Origin: UBA2108 sp002713215
GTDB lineage: Bacteria; Bacteroidota; Bacteroidia; Flavobacteriales_G; Salibacteraceae
DNA: 64,000 bases
NCBI GenBank assembly: GCA_937891015.1
Contig: CALAPY010000072.1
Coordinates: 68,845 to 132,844 of the forward strand
Reading direction: 5' to 3'
How positions within the stretch are numbered: position 1 is the stretch's first letter; every line of letters begins with the position of its first letter. Below the pieces are notes generated by a model, which made no database searches, had not been told where the DNA came from, and was given only the letters and a program-made list of their open reading frames with translations. This document shows, piece by piece, positions 16,987 through 25,667 of this stretch. A program made the translations under genes and the position numbers.

Positions 16987-19900
16987 ATGCGAATAGTTAT
17001 TTCTCTAATTACAGGGCTCTTATGGACGTCCTTATTGATGTCTCAAAGCCAGGATTGGAGGCAAATGATGTCCGATCCTAATGTCAATTATTTTAAGCTT
17101 TGCAACGCTTATAACGACTACTGGAAGGACAAAGAAAAAACCGGTGGCTCGGGGCACAAGCAGTTTGAACGATGGAGAACATACATTGAACCTTATGTAA
17201 ATATAGATGGAAGTATTGGCTCCTATGCAAAGGTTTGGGAAAAAGCAGTAGCCTATCGAAACAGCTTATCGGCCCGATCACTTCAGGGAAATTGGATGGA
17301 AGTTGGGCCATTTGAAGAGGACAACTATTCAAGAGGTGTCGGAAGGTTAACAGTGATTGCATTTCATCCGACTGATGCAAATACTTTTTATGTAGGAAGT
17401 CCTTCCGGTGGATTATGGATCACCGAGGACAATGGCAAAACCTGGTATACACCCAATCAAGATATTATGACTTTTGGGGTTTCAGCTATAGCCATTGACC
17501 CAAGAAACCCTAAGGTGATATATATAGGTACTGGCGATGCCGATACGCGCGGTACTGCAGGTACCGGAGTTTATAAGAGTTTGGATGGTGGTAAAACCTG
17601 GACCAGAAAAAGCCTGGGTATGAATGATAAGACGGTCACCAAAATTCTCATGGACCCCGATACTTCTGATATTTTGATTGCTACAACAAAAGACGGATTG
17701 TATAAATCGAAAGATGGTGCTGCCACTTGGCAGAGAAGAATAAATTCGGGAGATTTCAGGGATTTGGAGTTTAAACCCGGTAATTCAAATGTGATTTATG
17801 CATCTCAATGGAGTTATCCTGGAATTTCAAGTTATATCTACATATCAAAAGATAAAGGGGAGAACTGGAGAAGAGGATTTATTCCCGATGGACTTTACCC
17901 GGACATGCGTCAGGAGATTGAAGTTACCCCAAGTAATCCTGATGTTTTATACGGTGTGGGAGAAATACGATTAGTAATGACCCCGGATGAGGGAGATACG
18001 TTTATTACAGTGATTGATAGTGGCAAGTTTTTGTTAGATCGGGACGAACAGGGTTGGTATAATGCCAGTTTTAAAATAGATCCGGAGAACGAAAAAATTA
18101 TGTATTGTGGAAACCGACAATTGTACAAAACCTACGACGGAGGCTATAACTGGATTCGATTGAACCATACTCATGCAGACAATCATTATATTGATTTTCA
18201 CCCCATCACCAAGGAGCTTTATGTACTCGACGATGGAGGGGTTCATAGAAGTAAGGATGGGGGAGAAACTTTTGAGGATTTGACTAACCTGGGGGTTGCT
18301 GCCATTTATTCCTTGTCACAAAGTCCGTTTAATTCCGAACATGTGCTTAACGGTTACCAGGATTGTGGATCGAAGTATTACAACGGCTATAAATGGGTCT
18401 CTACCTATGGTGCTGATGGGATGCAGCCGCTATTCGACCCAACAGATTCTATGATTTTTTATACTGCATACCAATACGGAGGAATAATCAGGTACCTCAA
18501 TCATATTGGATCGGCTCAAAATATGGAGCGCCCCAAAGATGAGGGGCCTTGGGAAACACCATATATTTTAGATTATCACGATAATGGAACTATGTATGTT
18601 GGGCGTCAGACCGTTTGGAAATCCACCAACATCCACATAAAAGATCGCAAAAAGGTAACTTGGGAAAGTATTGGTAGCGGAGTTGCCGCTAATGTTGGAC
18701 GCTATGTTCAAATTAAGCTGCACAAAACCAATCCAAGTAGAATGTATGCCACCATTCAGAATACAAACAGAAGCAGGTCTCAGCTAATTGTTTGTGACGA
18801 CATTTATGCTGCCGCTCCGGTATGGAAAGACTTAAGTTTAAAACTGCCTACCGCTAATATTATGGCCGATGTTGAAACGAACCCTTTTGATAGCCTGGCT
18901 ATCTACGTTTCTACCGGAAGTCGGGTTTATGAATCAATTGATGGCGGACAAAATTTTAAAAATGTTTCGGGAAACATGCCTGATGTACCAATTCATGTAT
19001 TAGAAATTGATACGGTAAACGGTAACCTTTATTTGGGCAGTGATGCCGGTGTATTCTGCCGCATAAAAGGAGATACTAACTGGACTCCGTTTAGCAACGG
19101 TTTATCGGCAAGTGCACAGGCCAGGGACCTGGATATTTATTACTACCCGGGAGACCACTCAAAGAGTAAGATTAAGGTGGCTACTTATGGTAGAGGAATG
19201 TGGGAAAGCGATCTAATTAATTCGGGAAATACAGCTGCACCGATTTCCAGCGCCTACATACGCACTGAACTAAGCAATCATACCTTTAATAAGGATTTTG
19301 ATATTACGGTTTCATTTAGAAAACACGTTAACATTGATTCAGTTACGGGTTTTACAGCAAGCGATTTAAAGGTAAGGAATGGAGTAGTTAATTCGATTAC
19401 TCCGGTTGGTAAAGAGTATCGGGTTAATATTACTGCAAGTAGTGAAGGATTTGTGTATGTAGACATTCCCCAGGGAGCTGCAACAAGTGCTTTGTACGGT
19501 ACGGCCACCGATTCTTCTTTGACCTATCGGATTGATTATTTACCAGCACCTTTACAACTAGGTCCTTTCGGACCTGGCGGAGTAGGTGATTCAGCATCGC
19601 TTATCCTCTGGTTGAAAGGTGATAATGTAATGACTGATCAAAACGGTGATACACTTTCCAAAGACGGTGATAAAATTGAAAACTGGTACGATGTTGCCGG
19701 CAGGGGGTTTTATGGAAGCCAAATGGTTGATTCCAGTAAACCGTACTTAAGACTTGATTCGAATGGAATATCGGGCTGGCCTGCTGTGGAATACAATCCA
19801 CCAAATCGATACTTAATGGTTAGGGATTTTGGCCCTGTTGGTAAGGATATTACTGTATTTGCTGTTGCGAAGTCCAATTCGGATAACTGGACGGGAACTT

Positions 19901-21036
19901 CCTGGATAGCAAATTCAAGGGAAGCAAATGGTTTCTTTATTCATCCCAACAACAATGCAAAATCAACAACCGGTTATGTGGCAGATAATAATAAGAAGAA
20001 TCTGGGAACGCCTTCGGTGGATATGCCTTCGGTAGTGGAGCCTCACATTTACACGGTTGCTTACAATGAAAGAATGTGGAAAAATCATTTTCATGTAGAT
20101 GACAGAACCGGAGTTGACTTTTTGACCTTAGATCATTTTAGAAACGGAGATGATACCATCGCCATTCGATTGGGCAAGGATAAAGACAAGAGATATGGTG
20201 ATGGACTTTTGGGTGAGATGATCTATTACAAGGAAGATTTAGGTGAAACCAAACGATTGTTGGTTACCAATTACCTGGCAGCCAAATACGGAGTTAATAT
20301 TCGGCGAAACAATCGCTATAATTCAGCTATGAATTTTAAGTACGATGTGGCAGGAATAGGAAGGGTTTCCATGATTGATTATCATGCCGATGCCGTAAGT
20401 GGTATTATTCGAATTAACAATCCTCAGTCGTTAGATGATAATGACTTTTTGATGTGGGGACACAACAACGATACCCTGGATTGGATTACTAAAGATACTA
20501 CACATGATGTTGCACGTTATGGTAGAACGTGGCATGTAACCGAAACAGGAAACACGGAAAGTGTTACCCTTGAAGTAGATAGTGCTGATTTTGGGGCAAT
20601 TAGTAAAGAAGTCGGAATTAAGATTGGGACCCTGAGTGACTTGTCTTCAGTAACTGCGGGTAAGGTGATGACCATGACGTTATCAAACGGCAAATATTCC
20701 GTGGTAGTTGATTTTAACGATGATGAGTATTTTACCTTTATAACTGGTGAAGACTTGTATAAAGGTGTAGAGGAATTACATGCTTTCAATAATGCCCGAT
20801 TGGTTCCAAATCCATCACAAAGTGGATTAACTCGATTGGATTTTACTCTGGATTCTCAGGCCCAAATAGCTATTTCGGTTCTGGATTATTCAGGAAGAAC
20901 AATTTTATCCAAAGAGCTTGAAGCTGGCGAAGGTTCAAATTCAATTGATCTTGATATCTCTGATCAGGCTTCAGGAGTGTACTTTGTATTGATAAGAAGT
21001 GCTGAAGGAGAACGAGCGTTGAAGTTTGTGAAATAA
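16987..21036 (+). CDS. Large T9SS cargo protein with VPS10/BNR-type beta-propeller
   Basis: 1349 residues. After a signal peptide (MRIVISLITGLLWTSLLMSQ) come about 700 residues of sialidase/VPS10-sortilin-like propeller, with repeated Asp-box-type turns: TEDNGKTWYTP, SLDGGKTWTR, SKDGAATWQR, SKDKGENWRR, TYDGGYNWIR, SKDGGETFED, SIDGGQNFKN. Next is a small Ig-like strand block (about residues 765-850), then a LamG/concanavalin-like segment typical of Bacteroidota exoproteins (LILWLKGDNV ... GEMIYYKEDL ... VTNYLAAKYG). It ends in a type A T9SS domain (LVPNPSQSGL ... YSGRTILSKEL ... GVYFVLIRS). No catalytic sialidase residues are evident, so binding or adhesion is likelier than hydrolysis. Divergent from another cargo gene. 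Confidence 0.88.
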   Translation: MRIVISLITGLLWTSLLMSQSQDWRQMMSDPNVNYFKLCNAYNDYWKDKEKTGGSGHKQFERWRTYIEPYVNIDGSIGSYAKVWEKAVAYRNSLSARSLQGNWMEVGPFEEDNYSRGVGRLTVIAFHPTDANTFYVGSPSGGLWITEDNGKTWYTPNQDIMTFGVSAIAIDPRNPKVIYIGTGDADTRGTAGTGVYKSLDGGKTWTRKSLGMNDKTVTKILMDPDTSDILIATTKDGLYKSKDGAATWQRRINSGDFRDLEFKPGNSNVIYASQWSYPGISSYIYISKDKGENWRRGFIPDGLYPDMRQEIEVTPSNPDVLYGVGEIRLVMTPDEGDTFITVIDSGKFLLDRDEQGWYNASFKIDPENEKIMYCGNRQLYKTYDGGYNWIRLNHTHADNHYIDFHPITKELYVLDDGGVHRSKDGGETFEDLTNLGVAAIYSLSQSPFNSEHVLNGYQDCGSKYYNGYKWVSTYGADGMQPLFDPTDSMIFYTAYQYGGIIRYLNHIGSAQNMERPKDEGPWETPYILDYHDNGTMYVGRQTVWKSTNIHIKDRKKVTWESIGSGVAANVGRYVQIKLHKTNPSRMYATIQNTNRSRSQLIVCDDIYAAAPVWKDLSLKLPTANIMADVETNPFDSLAIYVSTGSRVYESIDGGQNFKNVSGNMPDVPIHVLEIDTVNGNLYLGSDAGVFCRIKGDTNWTPFSNGLSASAQARDLDIYYYPGDHSKSKIKVATYGRGMWESDLINSGNTAAPISSAYIRTELSNHTFNKDFDITVSFRKHVNIDSVTGFTASDLKVRNGVVNSITPVGKEYRVNITASSEGFVYVDIPQGAATSALYGTATDSSLTYRIDYLPAPLQLGPFGPGGVGDSASLILWLKGDNVMTDQNGDTLSKDGDKIENWYDVAGRGFYGSQMVDSSKPYLRLDSNGISGWPAVEYNPPNRYLMVRDFGPVGKDITVFAVAKSNSDNWTGTSWIANSREANGFFIHPNNNAKSTTGYVADNNKKNLGTPSVDMPSVVEPHIYTVAYNERMWKNHFHVDDRTGVDFLTLDHFRNGDDTIAIRLGKDKDKRYGDGLLGEMIYYKEDLGETKRLLVTNYLAAKYGVNIRRNNRYNSAMNFKYDVAGIGRVSMIDYHADAVSGIIRINNPQSLDDNDFLMWGHNNDTLDWITKDTTHDVARYGRTWHVTETGNTESVTLEVDSADFGAISKEVGIKIGTLSDLSSVTAGKVMTMTLSNGKYSVVVDFNDDEYFTFITGEDLYKGVEELHAFNNARLVPNPSQSGLTRLDFTLDSQAQIAISVLDYSGRTILSKELEAGEGSNSIDLDISDQASGVYFVLIRSAEGERALKFVK

Positions 21037-21089
21037 GGACAGTTAAGAACTAGAAAGGGCTAGACTAACAGAATTGGTCTGGTTAGCCA

Positions 21090-21105
21090 CCTTCCCACGG
21101 GAAGG
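21090..21105. repeat. Perfect hairpin downstream of the large cargo gene
   Basis: CCTTCCC AC GGGAAGG, a perfect 7-bp stem in the 166-nt gap before the U32 gene, with a weaker GGCTA/TAGCC stem just upstream (21057-21087). It is followed by AGTCAAGC, not a T-tract, so an intrinsic terminator is unlikely. Confidence 0.4.
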
Positions 21106-21189
21106 AGTCAAGCAGTGCTTAAAAGGGTAGTTCTAAACTCAGCTAAAAATATCCCTTATTTATAATCATTCTAATTAAAACCTTCATAC

Positions 21190-21197
21190 TACTTTTG
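21190..21197 (+). promoter_or_regulatory. -7 promoter element (TACTTTTG)
   Basis: Exact TAnnTTTG match, exactly 5 nt before ATG 21203. The predicted transcription start falls at the start codon. Confidence 0.5.
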
Positions 21198-21202
21198 CAG
21201 CC

Positions 21203-22459
21203 ATGAACACAAACAAGGTATCCACCGAAGAGAAAGTTGAACTAATGGCCCCGGCCGGGTCGTTCGCTGCCATGCAAGCAGCCATAGACAATGGTGCTGA
21301 CTCTATTTATTTTGGAGTTGATCAACTGAATATGCGCGCACGCGCTACTATGAATTTCACTTTGGGAGACCTGGAGGAAATTTCTCAGCGATGTTCTGAG
21401 AAGGGGGTAAGAACCTACCTTACTTTAAATACCATTATATACGATCATGACTTATCCATTGTAAAACGGGTAATCGATGCGGTTAAGAAGCACAAGATTA
21501 CTGCGGTTATTGCGTCTGACCAGGCGGTTATCGGATATGCTTCATCTCAGGGAGTTGAAGTACATATTTCCACCCAGTTAAACGTAACCAATGCAGAAAC
21601 CGTAAAATTCTATTCCCACTTTGCCGATACAATGGTGCTGTCTCGCGAATTGTCGTTGAGTCAAATGAAGGCCATTGTTGATGGTGTAAAGAAGCAAAAC
21701 ATTACCGGACCTTCCGGAAAGTTGGTTGAAATTGAGGTATTTGCTCATGGAGCACTTTGTATGGCTGTTTCCGGGAAATGTTATTTGAGTTTACACACTC
21801 AAAATTCGAGTGCTAATAGGGGGGCTTGTATTCAGAACTGCAGGCGTACCTACAAGGTGGTTGATTTGGAAGATGGGCACGAACTTGAGATAGACAACGA
21901 ATACATTATGTCTCCCAAGGATTTATGTACCGTAGATTTTATGGATCGCCTTCTCGATACCGGTGTTCAGGTATTAAAAATTGAGGGAAGGGGTCGAGCA
22001 CCTGAGTATGTGGCAGAAGTAATTAAATGCTACCGCGAAGCCATTGATGCTTATTACGATGGAAGCTATACCCAGGAAAAGATAGACCATTGGATGGATC
22101 GTTTAGGAAAGGTATACAATCGAGGATTTTGGGGCGGTTACTACCTGGGTCAAAAAATGGGAGAGTGGACCAATAAAAGTGGTTCGTCAGCTACTACCAA
22201 AAAGGTGTACTTGGGCAAAGGAACGCACTACTATCCAAAACTGAGTGTAGCTGCTTTCCGAATTGATGCGCAGGAGCTTAAGGTTGGAGACAATATTCTT
22301 ATTCAGGGCCCCACCACTGGAAGCATTGAATCAAAAATTACGGAATTAATGGTGGACGAAAAGTTTGTGGACTCTGCCAAAAAAGGGGAGGAGTGTTCTT
22401 TTAAGCTGGACACGGTTATTCGGGGAACTGATAAGTTGTATAAGGTTTTACCGGCCTAG
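21203..22459 (+). CDS. U32 peptidase-family protein (YegQ/TrhP-like)
   Basis: 418 residues, cytoplasmic. VELMAPAGSFAAMQAAIDNGADSIYFG and RARATMNFTL begin the U32 TIM-barrel domain; EVFAHGALCMAVSGKCYLS with RGACIQNCRR are the family signature with clustered cysteines (HGALCMA, GKC, GAC, QNC) that can hold an iron-sulfur cluster. E. coli TrhP (YegQ) and B. subtilis YrrN/YrrO use this fold for 5-hydroxyuridine at tRNA position 34, so an RNA hydroxylase role is more likely than collagen cleavage. The ferredoxin gene 22 nt downstream would be a natural electron carrier. Only 5 nt separate the -7 box from the ATG, so the mRNA may be leaderless. Confidence 0.88.
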   Translation: MNTNKVSTEEKVELMAPAGSFAAMQAAIDNGADSIYFGVDQLNMRARATMNFTLGDLEEISQRCSEKGVRTYLTLNTIIYDHDLSIVKRVIDAVKKHKITAVIASDQAVIGYASSQGVEVHISTQLNVTNAETVKFYSHFADTMVLSRELSLSQMKAIVDGVKKQNITGPSGKLVEIEVFAHGALCMAVSGKCYLSLHTQNSSANRGACIQNCRRTYKVVDLEDGHELEIDNEYIMSPKDLCTVDFMDRLLDTGVQVLKIEGRGRAPEYVAEVIKCYREAIDAYYDGSYTQEKIDHWMDRLGKVYNRGFWGGYYLGQKMGEWTNKSGSSATTKKVYLGKGTHYYPKLSVAAFRIDAQELKVGDNILIQGPTTGSIESKITELMVDEKFVDSAKKGEECSFKLDTVIRGTDKLYKVLPA

Positions 22460-22481
22460 CATTAAAATTTAGTCGTTAGTC

Positions 22482-22709
22482 GTGGTTATTATTACCCATC
22501 AAAGGGAAAAATGTATTGGTTGCAACTACTGTGTAGAGTTTGCTTTCGATCAGTGGCGAATGAGCAAAAAAGATGGTAAAGCCACTTTAATTGGAGCGGT
22601 GAATAAAAAGGGCTTCCATACAGCTCGCGTTCAGGACGAAAATTTGGAGGCCAACGAAAAAGCAGCACAGGCCTGTCCGGTTAAGATTATTCAGGTAAAG
22701 CAGGTTTAG
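22482..22709 (+). CDS. Single-cluster 4Fe-4S ferredoxin
   Basis: 75 residues from GTG 22482. One cluster site is visible: CIGCNYC (C-x2-C-x2-C) near residues 11-17 and a distant CPVK at the C-terminus. The insertion between them (EFAFDQWRMSKKDGKATLIG ...) marks the Bacteroidota type of short ferredoxin. It is a soluble low-potential electron carrier. Placed 22 nt after the U32 gene and probably transcribed with it, it could supply electrons to that enzyme's modification reaction; this is inference. The following ~150 nt to the next gene hold no ORF, only short repeats of AACATC at 22720-22760. Confidence 0.88.
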   Translation: MVIITHQREKCIGCNYCVEFAFDQWRMSKKDGKATLIGAVNKKGFHTARVQDENLEANEKAAQACPVKIIQVKQV

Positions 22710-22857
22710 TCCAAGATCAAACATCAAACATCGAATATCGTGTTTCGAACATCCTATATCCAGCTATAGTACTTCGAAATTTTTTACCGTTTATCCATCA
22801 TTAACGTCAGGGCAATTCATTTTATTCTTAATTTTATAGCTTCTAAACTTACACGTT

Positions 22858-23178
22858 ATGAGATACTTGAATATACTTGCAGTTGCCGTCCTAAGTCTTT
22901 CATTGTTTGCCTGCGAACCGCTGGGAGAGCATTGCCCGGATGAAAATGAATTTTCTCAATGCCAGGTAAAACCGGATAAAGGTCCATGTGAAGCAAGCAT
23001 TACCAAGTATTACTACGACGAAGCTTCGGGTTCATGTAAGGAATTTGAGTGGGGCGGTTGCCAGGGATCGGTTCCTTTTCACTCCTTATCGGAATGCCAG
23101 GAATGTGCTGGTTCTGGATCGAGTACACCAGTCGATAACCCGAACACAGGAGTTGTTGGAAACGGCTTATTTAACTAG
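22858..23178 (+). CDS. Kunitz (BPTI-like) domain lipoprotein
   Basis: 106 residues. A lipoprotein signal (MRYLNILAV...SLFAC) is followed by a Kunitz/BPTI fold: C-x8-C-x15-C-x7-C-x11-C-x2-C, with the diagnostic KGPC, KYYYDEASGSCKEFEWGGC and PFHSL motifs. The first four spacings equal those of BPTI; the last two are each one residue shorter (x12 and x3 in BPTI), in the C-terminal helix. The residue after GPC, the P1 site, is Glu, where trypsin inhibitors have Lys or Arg. An extra Cys (HCPDENEFSQC) precedes the domain. Such domains are mainly animal serine-protease inhibitors and are uncommon in bacteria. A surface protease inhibitor, or a stable disulfide scaffold, is inferred. A terminator follows. 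Confidence 0.85.
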   Translation: MRYLNILAVAVLSLSLFACEPLGEHCPDENEFSQCQVKPDKGPCEASITKYYYDEASGSCKEFEWGGCQGSVPFHSLSECQECAGSGSSTPVDNPNTGVVGNGLFN

Positions 23179-23202
23179 AAAAACATAAGATATTTATATT
23201 GG

Positions 23203-23235
23203 AAGCCCTTCTGATTTTCGGAGGGGCTTTTTTTG
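23203..23235 (+). terminator. Rho-independent terminator after the Kunitz gene
   Basis: AAGCCCTTC ... GGAGGGGCTT stem followed by T7 (23228-23234), 24 nt after the Kunitz-gene stop. Confidence 0.85.
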
Positions 23236-23249
23236 TTTAGAGGTTTGTC

Positions 23250-23438
23250 TCAGCTTAGGTTGTCTGACTTGGTTTCATTGGGATTCGAAACCGACGTTTC
23301 AACGCTATTGATCGTTCGAATATGATACTCGCTCCAGGTTCCTTCCTTAATCTTTTTTACGAATTCCTCCATACTCATAATATGCCCCGTTTTCAGGTCA
23401 TGGTATTGGGGTGGGTCTCCTGGTAAACGTTTAACCAT
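23250..23438 (-). CDS. Small DUF3892-like ORF, possibly the tail of the broken propeller gene
   Basis: 62 residues from ATG 23438: a VKRLPGDPPQYHDLKTGH start, SMEEFVKKIKEG and a HIRTINSVET/NPNETKSDNL end, a pattern I associate loosely with DUF3892 (low confidence). The frame is open upstream of the ATG for 21 more codons up to the TAA that ends the propeller gene, and that TAA is in the same frame. The intervening peptide (GEVYRHNIEDEETQEF...) reads as normal coding sequence, and a CAA-to-TAA change would explain the stop. So this may be the C-terminal domain of a larger gene cut off by a nonsense mutation rather than a gene on its own. Confidence 0.45.
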   Translation of the reverse strand: MVKRLPGDPPQYHDLKTGHIMSMEEFVKKIKEGTWSEYHIRTINSVETSVSNPNETKSDNLS

Positions 23439-23501
23439 ACCTACACTATCATCAAACTCTTGGGTTTCTTCATCTTCGATGTTATGACGATAGACTTCTC
23501 C

Positions 23502-24370
23502 TTAATAAAGGCAGTAAACATATCCTTTAGCTGCAACTTCAATACTTTCTGCTAATCGGCTTCCAGCAGGAATCCATTCATTAGTGCTTTCTTTGAAAAA
23601 GGCTATTTTGCTAGGCTGAAGATCTGATTCATCAAATATGCCGTACAAGCCAGTGCTTTCATCATACCCGATTTGAGAAAATTTAATGTCGTGACCGATT
23701 TTGTTCCAATCGTCGGTCCAGTTAGAATGACCCATATAAATATGAACTGTTTTATCTGTAGACAATTTGTATAGTTTATCTGGTCCACCTGCAATTTGAG
23801 AAGTTGAATTGCCTATTAGTTTCCAGCTTCCAGAAATCATATCCAGCACCCTTATGCTTCCATCTGTTTGTAGGTAAACATTATCTATGTAAGCATTAAC
23901 AACTTGGTCTACATTCGATTGCATTGGAATCCAATCTGAAGCTGAATCCCATAACATTGCCTCGTTTGTGGTCTCAGCGATATAGAATAACTCAACCGTA
24001 CCAATAATGCTTTTTGCATTGTTTACATGATCAAACGGCTCCCAGTTTTCTGAGAAAAATCGAAGCCCCAAATACTTTTATCTGCCTTGATCATAAAAGC
24101 CCTTCGCTGAGCAGCAAATAGTTTTATGCAACCTTGGCCGCACTCATTCCATTCTTTGATGGAATCATCCCACCAATACACGGTCCCTTCCAGGTCGTTT
24201 TCAAGTCGAAATACATAAGGCGTTATTACAAGGTGTGTCTTACCAGGTGGCGGAGCAGTAACAGTAGTGTAGGCAGCAATTGACTTTGTATTACCATCCC
24301 AACCTAATTGATTCCAGGAGTGAGAAGGGTTCTCTGAAGTATTCATTTTTCCTGGAAACATTATTTTCAA
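23502..24370 (-). pseudogene. Frameshifted tectonin-like beta-propeller gene
   Basis: Two overlapping frames (24370-24023 and 24071-23502) together encode one protein of about 290 residues. The first reads ...KADKSIWGFDFSQKTG then stops; the second resumes FFSENWEPFDHVNN. Adding one base to the A5 run at plus 24055-24059 (T5 in the gene) fuses them as ...GFDFFSENWEPF without loss. The product repeats W(I/N/K) ... DGSIRVLDMISGSWKLIG-type blocks of 35-45 residues, like tectonin or other lectin propellers. The start is unclear: TTG 24370, ATG 24361 or ATG 24346; no signal peptide is seen. The TAA at 23502 is probably also a mutation (see 23250-23438). An assembly or read error at the homopolymer is possible. 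Confidence 0.7.
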
Positions 24371-24555
24371 CCCACTGGAAATTTCGATTTATCTTTTTTA
24401 TCTCCGGTTTATGTTGATTAATTTTCTATCGTTTCATATTTGCACTTTCACAAGCAGCCGCCCAATGGCTGTTGTTAGCACTACTACTTGAAATTCCCCT
24501 TATTTCTTTTTATGGTTTGAGTATTGAAGCCATAGGTGTCGGTTCGGTTTTGGGA

Positions 24556-25620
24556 TTAGAACTTATGGTTCTTTCGTTGTTTTTTGATGTTTTTAATCAA
24601 CTTCCCTAAGTCCTTGTCCTTCTTTTTTCGTTCTTGTTCATTGGATTCAAAATGCATTTTTTCTTTTTCCATTTTCATGAAATTTTCATACGAATCAGCA
24701 TCCAATTCTTCGTTTTCAAGGGCAGCCAACACGGCACATTCTTTTTCATTGGTATGAGTACAATCACTGAATTTACAGTTCCGGGCAAGTTTCGAGATCT
24801 CGTCAAATGTGATTTCAAGGCCTTCTGAAACATTGGTTAAGCCAACCTCTCTCATTCCCGGATTATCGATCAGAATTCCATTCTCCAAAACAATTAATTC
24901 CCTATGGCTGGTTACATGCTTTCCCCGGTCAATGCTTTGGCTTATTTCTCCGGTGTGCATCAGTTGTGTTCCGGTTAAGGTATTAATGAGCGTTGATTTT
25001 CCAACACCGGAAGAACCCAACAAGCAGTAGGTTTTCCCTTTCATGAGCATAGATTTTATTTCATCTATTCCCAATTGGGTTTGATTGCTTATGGCAAATA
25101 CAGGAACATTTTTGATTCGTTCATTGATTTGAATTAACAACTCTTCTAAATGTGGTTTCTCGATTAAATCCACCTTGCTTATAACCACAATGGGGTCGAT
25201 GTTGGAAGCATTACAAATGGTGAGGTAGCGTTCCAGTCGATTGATATTAAAATCCCTATTAACCGATTGAACTATTAACCCAAAATCAATGTTTGTGGCT
25301 ATAATTTGAGTTTGTCCCAATTTGCCAACCGCTTTTCTTTCCAACACTGACTTTCTTGAAAACACGGCATGAATTAACCCTTTGTTTTCATCGTATTCCG
25401 AAATGGCAACCCAGTCTCCAACAGCCGGTAAATCATAACGGTTGGAAGCAGTAAACCTTAAATTTCCCAGGAGCTCTGAGTCGAATTCATCCGTATCGGT
25501 TTTTACCGTATAACGGTCTTTGTGTTCGGAAATAACCCTTCCAACTTCAAAGGAATCCAGACCTTGTTCTTTTCTGTATTCCTCCAATTCTTTATTGTAT
25601 CCTAAATCTTCAGGAGCCAT
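24556..25620 (-). CDS. rsgA: Ribosome small-subunit-dependent GTPase RsgA
   Basis: 354 residues. RsgA (YjeQ) is a circularly permuted GTPase that checks late maturation of the 30S subunit. An N-terminal OB-fold is followed by the permuted order G4 (VVISKVDL), G1 (GSSGVGKSTLIN) and G3 (IDNPGMRE), then the C-terminal zinc motif CKFSDCTHTNEKEC and a basic tail ending KNIKKQRKNHKF. All key residues are present. It stands among decayed genes but is itself intact. The 185-nt gap to the propeller pseudogene holds no ORF or clear signal. Confidence 0.95.
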   Translation of the reverse strand: MAPEDLGYNKELEEYRKEQGLDSFEVGRVISEHKDRYTVKTDTDEFDSELLGNLRFTASNRYDLPAVGDWVAISEYDENKGLIHAVFSRKSVLERKAVGKLGQTQIIATNIDFGLIVQSVNRDFNINRLERYLTICNASNIDPIVVISKVDLIEKPHLEELLIQINERIKNVPVFAISNQTQLGIDEIKSMLMKGKTYCLLGSSGVGKSTLINTLTGTQLMHTGEISQSIDRGKHVTSHRELIVLENGILIDNPGMREVGLTNVSEGLEITFDEISKLARNCKFSDCTHTNEKECAVLAALENEELDADSYENFMKMEKEKMHFESNEQERKKKDKDLGKLIKNIKKQRKNHKF

Positions 25621-25667
25621 CTCTACTCTTCCTTATTTTCTTCTAGTGATTACAAAATTGATGGTTT

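Noticed and set aside
21037..21202. tRNA or riboswitch suspected in the hairpin region
   Set aside because: No cloverleaf, no CCA end and no downstream metabolic link.
22988..23188. 66-codon ORF in another frame over the Kunitz gene
   Set aside because: Frame without motifs; the Kunitz frame has signal peptide and cysteine pattern.
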